Shown: piece by piece, positions 51,165 through 59,408 of the stretch
Layout of the letters: every line of letters begins with the position of its first letter
Numbering within the stretch: the first letter of the stretch is position 1
Origin: an uncultured Candidatus Melainabacteria bacterium
Lineage (GTDB): Bacteria; Cyanobacteriota; Vampirovibrionia; Gastranaerophilales; Gastranaerophilaceae
DNA length: 64,000 bases
NCBI GenBank assembly: GCA_934757155.1
Contig: CAKVLI010000002.1
Coordinates: forward strand, 124,001 to 188,000
Direction: 5' to 3'
Program-made: the position numbers and the translations under genes
Notes under the pieces: model-generated
Database searches by the model: none
Seen by the model: the letters and a program-made list of their open reading frames with translations, nothing else
What the model was told of the DNA's origin: nothing

Positions 51165-51236
51165 CCCACTATCCGCCCCATTATTAGAATTAGCACCTTC
51201 GGGTGCTTTTTTATTTGATAGTTGGGATGAGAACCC
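51165..51236 (+). repeat. att-type direct repeat, copy C
   Basis: A near-identical copy of 50201-50272, starting at the CCCACT of the tRNA 3' end and including the terminator. It marks the far boundary of the roughly 1-kb inserted segment. It ends 10 bases before the next gene's stop codon. Confidence 0.8.
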
Positions 51237-51245
51237 GACATGTAT

Positions 51246-51734
51246 CTATATATTATTTTCCACAAATCCTTTTACTTTAGCATTTCCATATTTATCTATA
51301 CAAACTTTGACCAAAGCTCTATTACGCAAATTCTTTTCCAATTCTCGAGCTGTGTGTTCTTTGACATAGTAGCTTTCTATTCCATACTCAATAGTATTGG
51401 ACCTAGAAATTTTTCCTTTCAGATAAAGTGATTCTGTTGGTCTTTTGGTTTGAATATTTTCAATTGTTGCGATATTATTTTCATCAGTTTTTAAAACAAC
51501 ATACACTTTTTTATTTGAGGAATACATTTCATTATAATACTTCTTGGGAATTCTGCTTATCTCATAGTTTAAGGTTACATAATCGCCCATAAATAAATCT
51601 CTTGGATCAAATGGAACTGTTTTTAATAAAACATCTTTGCCTGCAACAAAAACGTATTCACTTTTTATTACCCAAAAAGCTACAATTGCTGTCCATATAA
51701 TACAAATAATAATTACGATTCTTTTTAAATTCAT
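51246..51734 (-). CDS. GDYXXLXY-motif membrane-anchored protein
   Basis: 162 residues. An N-terminal membrane anchor (IVIIICIIWTAIVAFWVI) is followed by the motif 'PRDLFMGDYVTLNYEIS' that defines the family (GDYxxLxY), and a beta-rich extracytoplasmic domain. Family members are usually encoded beside a DUF2157 membrane protein, as here (1-base gap). Function is unknown. The Ca2+/metal ideas sometimes proposed are not supported by anything visible. Confidence 0.88.
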   Translation of the reverse strand: MNLKRIVIIICIIWTAIVAFWVIKSEYVFVAGKDVLLKTVPFDPRDLFMGDYVTLNYEISRIPKKYYNEMYSSNKKVYVVLKTDENNIATIENIQTKRPTESLYLKGKISRSNTIEYGIESYYVKEHTARELEKNLRNRALVKVCIDKYGNAKVKGFVENNI

Positions 51735-51735
51735 A

Positions 51736-52875
51736 TTAATTATCCTTACTTATCACTTTTTTTCTTCTATTTTCTAAAAACATTCCAATCGCTAATAAAC
51801 ACACACCACCGAGTATAAAAAACATTGCTTTATCCATCATATTCCAACCCCAGCGACAATAGTTTACAGTTAAATAAATAATCAAGAACCAATTCGTTTG
51901 TGCTATTGTATTATATTCAAACTTATATCCATAGTAATATCCCGCAGAAATCATTGCTATTATAGCTAAGTTTGCTAAAACCATAACTCCGTAAACTGAC
52001 ACTGAAGGTAAAACAATTATTAAAAGCAAACTCAATAAAATCGCAATTAAATAACCCGTTTCAATTTTAAATAATAGTGTTCGATTTTTATTTATAACAA
52101 AATCTATTAAATTCAAAACTAATAACACTACAATAGGCACTATATAATATGGTGAAGTTTGATTATAAGAGGATTCTACAGAACAAGTTAATATCAATAA
52201 AGTGACAAATATCGGCGCTAAACCGGTTAGTTTATATGACATTGAGAAATTATTAAACTTCTCCAACACAACAGGAATATTTGCTACGCTATAAAGGGTC
52301 GTGCCTATTAAAAGGGGAATAAATATCGTCCAAGTTAGTCCGAAATCAAGACCTAATTCCATATAGTAATAAATAACACCGAGAATATATAAAATTATAG
52401 TAACTATATTTACAGCAAAATTTTTAAATAAGTATGCAATCGGCAAAATACTTAACATCCACAAAAACACCAGAGAACTGTTATTAGCATTAATATGGTA
52501 ATTTTGTCCGGTTAGTGCATACGTACCTCCGATTAATAACGTTGATAAAAATATCATTGAGTGTCCGAGTCTTGGAAATTTATTTTTTTCATACGCCAAA
52601 TTATAACCAAAATACAATGCAGAAATAGATAGCATTAGCATAATTAAAATTTGTAAAACAGGCAATGACATCAATAGCGATAATATCCAGTCATTAGCCG
52701 AAACGAATGCAAACACACCAATTCCTATTAAAATAGCTGCAATAGTATAGATACAAATATTTAAGCGAAGTCTGTGTTTCTTGGCATTCTCTTCCTCGAC
52801 GCTCTCCAATAAGACTTCTGCTGTTTCCTGGTTTATCAAACCGGCAACAAGCCATTTGTTAATCATTTTTTCCAT
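51736..52875 (-). CDS. DUF2157 multi-pass membrane protein
   Basis: 379 residues. A cytoplasmic N-terminal helix pair ('NKWLVAGLINQETAEVLLESV') is typical of DUF2157 (pfam09925). About ten hydrophobic segments follow, including 'IAAILIGIGVFAFVSANDW' and 'GGTYALTGQNYHINANN'. It is the standard partner of the GDYXXLXY protein, presumably one membrane complex. The low-G+C codon use resembles the small cargo to its right, so the pair could have entered with the element or may simply be native DNA next to the site. Confidence 0.88.
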   Translation of the reverse strand: MEKMINKWLVAGLINQETAEVLLESVEEENAKKHRLRLNICIYTIAAILIGIGVFAFVSANDWILSLLMSLPVLQILIMLMLSISALYFGYNLAYEKNKFPRLGHSMIFLSTLLIGGTYALTGQNYHINANNSSLVFLWMLSILPIAYLFKNFAVNIVTIILYILGVIYYYMELGLDFGLTWTIFIPLLIGTTLYSVANIPVVLEKFNNFSMSYKLTGLAPIFVTLLILTCSVESSYNQTSPYYIVPIVVLLVLNLIDFVINKNRTLLFKIETGYLIAILLSLLLIIVLPSVSVYGVMVLANLAIIAMISAGYYYGYKFEYNTIAQTNWFLIIYLTVNYCRWGWNMMDKAMFFILGGVCLLAIGMFLENRRKKVISKDN

Positions 52876-52919
52876 ACAAACTCCTTATATGATAAATCAT
52901 TGTACTACAAAATTTTAGA

Positions 52920-53271
52920 TTTTATAGTATAGGGTGCGGGAAATCAAAGATTTACCGCATCCTACAGCTATCGGTGCGCAAGTGTGCACATCCTACTCGC
53001 TGACATACAAACTGGAAGCAAGTGTCAACTTTGTAAATTTATGACATAAGAAGCTGCCCCCTCATCCTAACCTTCTCCCGATGGGAGAAGGAATAAAGCC
53101 CCTTCCACTTTTCAACTCTTCAACTGAAACTCGCCCAACTAGGAGTCATTACCAACCAAATTCATCCCACTAGAAAACTTCCAAGATGGTAGGCAAACTA
53201 TTTAGCCTATATACATTTACCTTAAGCTCAAGCCAGTAGCCAGAACTACCTGCAAATATATTTACACCCCC
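52920..53271. repeat. Mosaic intergenic repeat island
   Basis: Contains 'cggtgcgcaagtgtgcac', 'cctcatcctaaccttctcccgatgggagaagg', 'cttttcaactcttcaact' and two 'tatatttaca/tacatttacc' modules. No gene is seen. Confidence 0.7.
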
Positions 53272-55179
53272 CTAGAGAATGCGTTCTTCTTTGGTTTTAG
53301 GAGTGATATGAAGTTCGTAGTTTACACTTTCTATGTAATCTCTGAACAATTGGTCGTAGGTTTTATCTAAAGATTTGAATCTGTCACGAATTTTCCCCGG
53401 CCATTCGATATCGTCTTTTACAAGGAATTTTTCACCAATAACCATTTTGTAGTTTTCGTTCAAATCAATAGGTTCAAATGCTTTGGTAATTTTGTTTCTC
53501 ACTCTTATTGCTTCTGCGTAATCTGCGTCAGAATTACCGTCTCTGATTTCTTTTATCAAACTTCTGTTAACTTGAACATCTGACCAGTGAATAATTGTAT
53601 TTCTTGTTGGAGCCTTTAGGTTAGACAAGATATTCTCCGTAATCAAACCAACAAGTTCAAAGCCTTTAACCTCACCAATTTTCAAGTTTGACAAGTCTTC
53701 ACTGACACCATCAAAAACTTTCATTACTTCAAGGTTATTTGCATTATCTTTCAAACCACCACGAACGATTGAGGACTGCAATGCAACCGTAAAAATATCC
53801 GGATCACAATTCTTTCTAACAGCACGTTTAACCGCACTCGTCAGATAATTCATCAAATAGCTGTTTTTATAACGAATTTCGTTACCGTAAGAAAGCTCAG
53901 TCATACCTCTATCTACTTCTTCTGACTTAACGATTTCTTCCATCGCTTTGTTTTCTATTATTTCTTTGAAATATTTATTCTGCATTAGAGTTTCGCGCTG
54001 AACATTCCAGCTGTTCAACCCCATTCTATCCAATATCTCAGCGACTTTTTTAGAAAGATTTTGTTCTTTATCATCAGCTGCTCTATCTGTTTTCCATTCA
54101 TCTAATGAAACCAAAGGTTTCATATCATCTCTAAAGAAGTCATTCAAAAACAGTTGGAAAGGATGGTTTTCCAAACCATCAGCAAGAGTAGTTTCTGTAA
54201 AATAAGGGGTCATAGAACCTTTTATCAAATTACCTTCGTCATCAAATTCAAGATTCAAGGCTTTTATTATTTCATTATCTTTTCCTAAAGAATTTATACT
54301 TGTTTTGCCCACATTTGCCTGCAAGTTTTTGTGATCGTGTCCGTTTAAAATATGATTAATTTGAGGGACATTTTCTCTCACAATTTCAGACAACCTGCCG
54401 CCCATGTGAGAAAGCAATACTACAACCCCTTTTGGATTAGCTTCTTTAAACTTATCTACTTCGTCTTTAATAGATTTAATAGTGCCTTGAATATCTGCTT
54501 CTTTAAGGTTGGTATCTTTTTTATTTGAATTATCATAGAATTCAAGTCCTTTTAGTAACCCCGGGTTATAAAAATCCATTGACGGAATAGTTGCACTGAC
54601 AAAAAGAATTTTATGGAATAGTTCAGAATTTTTGTCATCGGGAACACTGTATACCGCAGATTTAACAATATCCTTATCCTCTTTCATCGCCTCAACCAAG
54701 GCCGGTGATTTTTCGAGATTAGCATTTGTAACTACGGAAGTCATAGGGTTTTTCTTCATAACACTGAGAATAAATTTGTCACCCGCATCAAGACAGTGGT
54801 TACCCATTACAAACAAAGTTTCCAAAGACGGAATTTTCGCACCTGCATAACCTTGAGCTTTTTCTGCCAGATTTTTTACAATCATCCTTACACTATCAAT
54901 TGTCTTTAATAGTGCTAAATTTTGAATATCACCATTCGACAAATCCGGATGAGTCACGAAACCTTTTTTAGATGGATTAATAAACCAGTCCCCTACAATC
55001 GCAAAGAAGTTCTTTGTCGAAGGAGATTCTGACTTCGGGAAGAATTCTCCGGCGTTGTTTTCTATTGTCTTCAAAACCCTCGGAAGTCTTAAAATATTTC
55101 CGTGGTTATCTGCTGTTGCTAAGATATTAACTCTTGCGGCTTGAAAAGTTGGATTGGATGATTGGACTTTTTGTATCAT
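53272..55179 (-). CDS. 5'-nucleotidase-like metallophosphoesterase
   Basis: About 635 residues. The N-terminus 'QSSNPTFQAARVNIL' carries the lineage motif instead of a signal peptide. Calcineurin-like metal motifs are present: 'LATADNHGN' (D-x-H), 'AIVGDWF' (G-D), 'FVMGNHCLD' (G-N-H), 'VVLLSHMGG' and 'ILNGHDHKNL' (G-H-x-H). The C-terminal half (about 430-620) resembles the 5'-nucleotidase substrate domain ('TVALQSSIVRGGLKDN' in place of N-x-G-x-R). Probably cytoplasmic or exported by a non-Sec route; the substrate may be a nucleotide or another phosphoester. ATG 55179 is chosen for its GGAG; a GTG 18 bases upstream overlaps that site. Confidence 0.78.
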   Translation of the reverse strand: MIQKVQSSNPTFQAARVNILATADNHGNILRLPRVLKTIENNAGEFFPKSESPSTKNFFAIVGDWFINPSKKGFVTHPDLSNGDIQNLALLKTIDSVRMIVKNLAEKAQGYAGAKIPSLETLFVMGNHCLDAGDKFILSVMKKNPMTSVVTNANLEKSPALVEAMKEDKDIVKSAVYSVPDDKNSELFHKILFVSATIPSMDFYNPGLLKGLEFYDNSNKKDTNLKEADIQGTIKSIKDEVDKFKEANPKGVVVLLSHMGGRLSEIVRENVPQINHILNGHDHKNLQANVGKTSINSLGKDNEIIKALNLEFDDEGNLIKGSMTPYFTETTLADGLENHPFQLFLNDFFRDDMKPLVSLDEWKTDRAADDKEQNLSKKVAEILDRMGLNSWNVQRETLMQNKYFKEIIENKAMEEIVKSEEVDRGMTELSYGNEIRYKNSYLMNYLTSAVKRAVRKNCDPDIFTVALQSSIVRGGLKDNANNLEVMKVFDGVSEDLSNLKIGEVKGFELVGLITENILSNLKAPTRNTIIHWSDVQVNRSLIKEIRDGNSDADYAEAIRVRNKITKAFEPIDLNENYKMVIGEKFLVKDDIEWPGKIRDRFKSLDKTYDQLFRDYIESVNYELHITPKTKEERIL

Positions 55180-55239
55180 AATTTTCTCCACGTACACACA
55201 TTTACATTTGCTATTCTGCCATGAAATTCTTTTACTTTT

Positions 55240-56592
55240 TTATATTTTCAATATTGTTAGTACATCTGCGTCGTTAACTGCCTTGAGAGCAGGATTGAGT
55301 TGAACCGCTTTAGTATAATCTTCTACAAAACCTTCGTCCTTCAAATCACGTTTGATTGCTGCCCTGTAGTAATAAGCTTCCGCGTATTGAGGGTTGTACT
55401 TGATAGCCATATTGAAATCTGCAAGTGCGCTATCACGATTTTGCAAAATGTACTTTTGCAATGCACGTATATAATAACACTCGGCAAGCTTAGGATTTGC
55501 TACCGGTTTTGTATTGATTTCAGGAACTGCATTAACAGGTTGTCTTAGAGCAGGTACAGCCGCAATATCTTTCTTAGGATCAACCTTTACAACACCGGCT
55601 TTAACTGTTGCAGGCTTAATAGATGAAGTTTCATCCTTTTTCAAGTATGCAATCTTCTGAATCGTAGCAGGATTAACTTTTGGTTGTCTTAATGCAAAAT
55701 TGAGATCTGCAGGGGCTGATTTATATACAACTGAATCCGGTGTCGCAGAAACCACGACAGGTTTCTGATTTTGCGCAATTTCACGCTGAATTTCCATTTC
55801 TTTTACCAGAACCGGACTTTCTTCCGCAATTGCAATAGCGTTTTTAAAATCTTCTTCCGCGCCTTCACTATCGAAATAACGTTTTTTCAATCTGCCTCTG
55901 TTTGCAAAAGCTGTTATATCTTCCGGATTAAGCTTGATAGCGATTGAAAAATCGCTCAACGCACCTACGTTGAAATTTAATTTACGTTTTACAACACCAC
56001 GGTTGTTGAAAGAAGCAGAATCCGTAGGATTCAATTTGATAGCTGTGTCAAAATCCTCGAGTGCCTCTTCGTTCTTTTCTGTTCTGGTTTTCAAATTACC
56101 TCTGTTATAATAAGCATCCGCGTAATTTGGATCAATTTTAATCGCCGTATTATACGCTACCATTGATTCAGCAGTTTTACCAAGTTCTGACAAAACTACA
56201 CCGCGGTTGTTATGAGCAAAAGCGTATTTTGGGTTAACTGCTAAGGCTGCATCATAATCCTTCAAAGCTTCTTCTCGTTTGTTAGAAATGTGTTTCAAAT
56301 ACCCTCTATTCAAGTAGAATTCTTCATTTTTAGGGTTTATAGAAATCAATTTGTCATAATCTTCTATTGCCAAATCAATATTCCCTATAAGATAGTTCAA
56401 ATACGCTCTATTTATATATGCGTCAACAGAATTTGGATTTTCGGTTATAAGTTTGCTATAACCCGCAATTGCGCTTAAAACAGCGTTTTTATTCACCTGT
56501 CTTGGCTGCGCCGATTCAGAAATCGCAAACACTGATGAAGTACAAAACATTATGAGAGCAAATATAATTACACTTTTCAACGATATTTTCAT
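55240..56592 (-). CDS. Secreted TPR-repeat protein
   Basis: 450 residues. A signal peptide (VIIFALIMFCTSSVFA) is followed by about seven TPR units (residues 45-245), easily seen from the recurring 'A-Y-x-N-R-G-x-x-K/L' and 'A-I-K-L/I-N/D-P' phrases. A Pro/Lys/Ala-rich linker (250-350) and two more TPRs at the C-terminus complete it. It is a periplasmic or cell-surface scaffold. TPR proteins of this kind often help in outer membrane or pilus assembly, but nothing here fixes the partner. Gap of 42 bases before the phosphoesterase; possibly co-transcribed. Confidence 0.85.
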   Translation of the reverse strand: MKISLKSVIIFALIMFCTSSVFAISESAQPRQVNKNAVLSAIAGYSKLITENPNSVDAYINRAYLNYLIGNIDLAIEDYDKLISINPKNEEFYLNRGYLKHISNKREEALKDYDAALAVNPKYAFAHNNRGVVLSELGKTAESMVAYNTAIKIDPNYADAYYNRGNLKTRTEKNEEALEDFDTAIKLNPTDSASFNNRGVVKRKLNFNVGALSDFSIAIKLNPEDITAFANRGRLKKRYFDSEGAEEDFKNAIAIAEESPVLVKEMEIQREIAQNQKPVVVSATPDSVVYKSAPADLNFALRQPKVNPATIQKIAYLKKDETSSIKPATVKAGVVKVDPKKDIAAVPALRQPVNAVPEINTKPVANPKLAECYYIRALQKYILQNRDSALADFNMAIKYNPQYAEAYYYRAAIKRDLKDEGFVEDYTKAVQLNPALKAVNDADVLTILKI

Positions 56593-56689
56593 TTGAATCC
56601 CTTTTAACAGAACACATGTCCTTTAATAATTGTGATATGTCGTAAGAGTATATTAACACAAAAAAAATATTTTTAAAGTAATACTCTGG

Positions 56690-56785
56690 GGTGGGGTAAA
56701 TATATTTGATTTATATGTAAACACTACAAGTTGAGTACAAAAGTAAGAATGTGAAGGTGCGTTATTAAAACAGAACCAATTGTAT
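56690..56785. repeat. GGGGTAAATATAT module pair
   Basis: 'tggggtaaatatatttg' (56692) and 'gtatttaccctccg' (56779) bracket a short spacer with 'cactacaagttgagt'. These are the same boundary modules as in the larger islands. Confidence 0.5.
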
Positions 56786-57013
56786 TTACCCTCCGCATAC
56801 TTTGCAAGGAACACCGCCGCGTTTTACAGCCTCTTTTCTGTCAATATTAATACAGTTCACAGTACATTTTGCCGCCCAACGACACCAAACCTGATGTATT
56901 TTATGAGTTTGGGTATTGTACACAACTGTTTCTGCAGAAGAAATATTTGTCACTGCAAAAAACATTGATACAACAAAAACTAATTTCAACAACATTTTTG
57001 AAAATTTAAACAT
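56786..57013 (-). CDS. Small secreted cysteine-rich protein
   Basis: 75 residues from the ATG at 57013, chosen because GAGG stands six bases upstream. A signal peptide (LLKLVFVVSMFFAVTNISSA) precedes a domain of about 45 residues: 'VVYNTQTHKIHQVWCRWAAKC', ending 'AVKRGGVPCKVCGG'. The His, Trp-Cys and terminal C-x-x-C pattern resembles the Ada-type metal-binding or 'H-x-x-x-C...P-C-x-x-C' modules found at the end of some secreted nucleases. Probably binds zinc in the periplasm. Role unknown. Confidence 0.7.
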   Translation of the reverse strand: MFKFSKMLLKLVFVVSMFFAVTNISSAETVVYNTQTHKIHQVWCRWAAKCTVNCINIDRKEAVKRGGVPCKVCGG

Positions 57014-57149
57014 AAAAAACCTCATATACCAGCACAAGCCCAGCATACCACAATTTTCAAAACGCGACTATAAGACAAGTGGGGAATAAAAAAACTACAA
57101 TGACGCGCACACACCGCACCAAATAAAAAAAACACATTCCGTAATACAA

Positions 57150-57221
57150 GCCGATAAAGGGACTTGAACCCTTGACCTACTCATTACGAATGAGTTGCTC
57201 TACCAACTGAGCTATATCGGC
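57150..57221 (-). tRNA. tRNA-Thr (CGU)
   Basis: On the minus strand GCCGATA pairs with the 3' TATCGGC. The D-arm is AGCTCAGTTGGTAGAGC, the anticodon stem ACTCA/TGAGT encloses TTCGTAA with anticodon CGT, and the T-arm is GGGTTCAAGTCCC. CCA is not encoded, unlike the tRNA-His in this window. Confidence 0.93.
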
Positions 57222-57237
57222 ATATCTACAGTATATC

Positions 57238-58236
57238 TCAAAAATTCAGTCTTGCAATTATAGCATCCGTAAATTCCGAACAAGTCGCATTTCCGCCCAA
57301 ATCTTGCGTTTTTATACCATCTTGTAAAGTTGTAAACAAAGCTTTTTTAATTCTGTCCGCACAAACTTTTTCTCCGATATAATTAAGCATTTCTACAGCA
57401 GAAAGCAGCATTGCAGTCGGATTTGCCTTGTTCTGTCCCGCAATATCAGGAGCTGAACCGTGAACAGGTTCAAACACCGCGTAATCTTTTCCGATATTAG
57501 CACCCTGAGCAATTCCAAGTCCGCCAATCAATCCTGCACAAAGGTCTGAAACAATATCACCATAGAGGTTTGGCAGCAGTAAAACATCAAACTGATTTGG
57601 GTTTTGAACAAGCTGCATACAGCAATTATCCACAAGAATTTCCCTGAACCCTATTTGCGGATACTTCTTCGCAACCTCTCTTGCACAATCCAAGAACAAC
57701 CCGTCAGAAAGTTTGCAAATATTAGCTTTCGTCACAACACAGACTTCTTTTCTGGCATTCTTCACCGCATAATCAAACGCAAACTCTGCAATTCTCAAAG
57801 ACGCTTTCCTAGTAATGCTCTTAATACTTTCCGCTGTGTCTTCATCAACCTGACGTTCAATTCCCGCGTATAAATCCTCAGTGTTTTCCCGAACTACAAC
57901 TATGTCAACATTTTCATAGCGAGTCTTTATCTCCGGCAAACTCACACAAGGACGCAAATTTGCATACAAATCAAGCTCTTTGCGCAACTGTACATTGACA
58001 GAGCGAAAACCTTTTCCAATAGGAGTCGTAACAGGCGATTTCAGAGCGATTTTATTTTTTTTTACGGAATCTAAAACACGTTGCGGCAGGGGGGAACCTT
58101 CCTCTGTAATCACATCCATGCCGGCTTTTTGAACATCCCATTCAATATCAGCGCCTGATGCTTTAATAATTTTTACAACAGCATCAGAAATTTCCGGTCC
58201 GATACCGTCCCCTTTAATTAACGTAACCTGTGTCAT
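57238..58236 (-). CDS. icd: NAD-type isocitrate dehydrogenase (IDH/IMDH family)
   Basis: 332 residues. It starts 'VTLIKGDGIGPEI'; 'VNVQLRKELDLYANLRPC', 'VVVRENTEDLYAGIE', 'KANICKLSDGLFLDCA' and 'LLLPNLYGDIVSDLCAGLIGG' are the family motifs. The Ser-Val-Asn-x-x-L-R substrate segment and the short form fit homoisocitrate/isocitrate dehydrogenases of the eukaryote-like NAD type rather than isopropylmalate dehydrogenase. It oxidises isocitrate to 2-oxoglutarate, which the korABC-like enzyme at 62349 onward could use. tRNA-Thr lies 17 bases downstream. Confidence 0.85.
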   Translation of the reverse strand: MTQVTLIKGDGIGPEISDAVVKIIKASGADIEWDVQKAGMDVITEEGSPLPQRVLDSVKKNKIALKSPVTTPIGKGFRSVNVQLRKELDLYANLRPCVSLPEIKTRYENVDIVVVRENTEDLYAGIERQVDEDTAESIKSITRKASLRIAEFAFDYAVKNARKEVCVVTKANICKLSDGLFLDCAREVAKKYPQIGFREILVDNCCMQLVQNPNQFDVLLLPNLYGDIVSDLCAGLIGGLGIAQGANIGKDYAVFEPVHGSAPDIAGQNKANPTAMLLSAVEMLNYIGEKVCADRIKKALFTTLQDGIKTQDLGGNATCSEFTDAIIARLNF

Positions 58237-58251
58237 ACTCCGCCTTCCATA

Positions 58252-58554
58252 CTAAGCTTTTACGGCTTGTTTTTGTTCTAAATATGCCTCTAAACCTTTG
58301 GACAATTGGTCAGGACAACTTGTAGGTCTGCTTCCGCATGGAAGTCCGTGAAATTTTTCAATAACGTCCTTGACGTTCATCCCGCGTATTAAAACTCCAA
58401 TCCCGCTTAAATTTCCGTTACATCCGCCCACAAATTCAACATCCTGAATAATATTATCCTTAATTCTTATTTGCATCATTTTAGAGCAAACACCTTGTGG
58501 CTGATATTGAACAATATCAACACCATTCACCTGATTAACAGTAACTTCGCTCAT
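58252..58554 (-). CDS. TSCPD-domain protein (TIGR03905 type)
   Basis: 100 residues. The conserved Cys pattern 'QPQGVCSKMM', 'VGGCNGNLSG', 'LPCGSRPTSCPDQLS' defines the TSCPD domain, first known as the C-terminus of class II ribonucleotide reductase (NrdJ). As a stand-alone protein it is thought to help vitamin B12-dependent reductases, but no nrdJ is in this window. Probable operon with icd (15 bases). Confidence 0.88.
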   Translation of the reverse strand: MSEVTVNQVNGVDIVQYQPQGVCSKMMQIRIKDNIIQDVEFVGGCNGNLSGIGVLIRGMNVKDVIEKFHGLPCGSRPTSCPDQLSKGLEAYLEQKQAVKA

Positions 58555-58632
58555 AAAAGTACCTCCTCACAACAATCAATTTTCTGCTTAATATTATAGC
58601 AGTGGGAGAAAAACTTTTCAAATCCTAGCAGG

Positions 58633-59295
58633 CTATTTTACCAAATTATTTTCGTCAGAAGTGAATTCGCTGTACGCTTCATTCAGTTTATGAGCGTTAT
58701 ACAAGCTTGAGTACAATTTTGCTGCAGCTTCGGCTCTACTTTTCTTTGAGTATTCGAGAACAGCGTTTAAACCTTTTGAATTAATTGTACCGTCCGCTTT
58801 CATCGGGTCTGTAGTACCTTTACTCAAAACATCTGCAGCCAAAATATTAGCACTATATTCACCTAAATCAATTTTGCCATCTTTATTGATATCCATTGGT
58901 TCTGCTGTCATATCGTCAGAAACAACATATTTTGATTCAAATTCATCAACAGGCATTTCTTTTACTCGCATCTCTTCATACGCAGCACCTATCAATGCTT
59001 TTGTATCAATTTTACCGTTTTGAGGCATATAACGGTATTCGTATTCCAATGGCGGAAGTGAATTTAAATATTCATCATTAGACTTTATAAATTTATTAAT
59101 CTTTGCCGCATTTTTTTCATCCGCTTCTTCTGTCGGCATAAAATCCAATATCGGAGCCGTTGTGTAATTATCATTTACAATCGGCTGAATCATATAGTTA
59201 ATATTGTTATCAGCAGCATTTCTGCCATATCTTACAGAATCATCCTTAATAATTCCGTCATAAATTCCCTTATTACCATTGATTTGAAAAGTCAT
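58633..59295 (-). CDS. EF-hand protein, 220 aa
   Basis: No signal peptide. One perfect EF-hand loop (DINKDGKIDLGE, about residues 134-145) is accompanied by a degenerate partner ('PQNGKIDTKALIGAAYEEM', about 92-110) and a later 'KADGTINSKGLNAVLEY', so three hands may exist. It binds Ca2+ by this reading; its partner is unknown. It stands alone, with a variant bipartite element and a GGAGG ribosome site upstream, and is divergent from mlaE. Confidence 0.78.
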   Translation of the reverse strand: MTFQINGNKGIYDGIIKDDSVRYGRNAADNNINYMIQPIVNDNYTTAPILDFMPTEEADEKNAAKINKFIKSNDEYLNSLPPLEYEYRYMPQNGKIDTKALIGAAYEEMRVKEMPVDEFESKYVVSDDMTAEPMDINKDGKIDLGEYSANILAADVLSKGTTDPMKADGTINSKGLNAVLEYSKKSRAEAAAKLYSSLYNAHKLNEAYSEFTSDENNLVK

Positions 59296-59314
59296 ATTAA
59301 AACCTCCACACTAA

Positions 59315-59354
59315 TATATATATTATTAAAAACATCTAAACCCAAAATATTGCC
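59315..59354 (-). promoter_or_regulatory. Bipartite element, GTTTTTAA variant
   Basis: On the minus strand TAGGCAAT (GGCAA from 59354) and GTTTTTAATAATATATATA (from 59333), 21 bases apart. It is upstream of the EF-hand gene. Confidence 0.5.
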
Positions 59355-59372
59355 TAATTAAGTATAAAAGCT

Positions 59373-59401
59373 TTACAAAAGTTAAATTTTAGATTTATAA
59401 T
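59373..59401 (+). promoter_or_regulatory. mlaE promoter, leaderless
   Basis: TTACAA (59373-59378), 17-base spacer, TATAAT (59396-59401), ending seven bases before ATG 59409. Confidence 0.65.
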
Positions 59402-59408
59402 TAATTGT

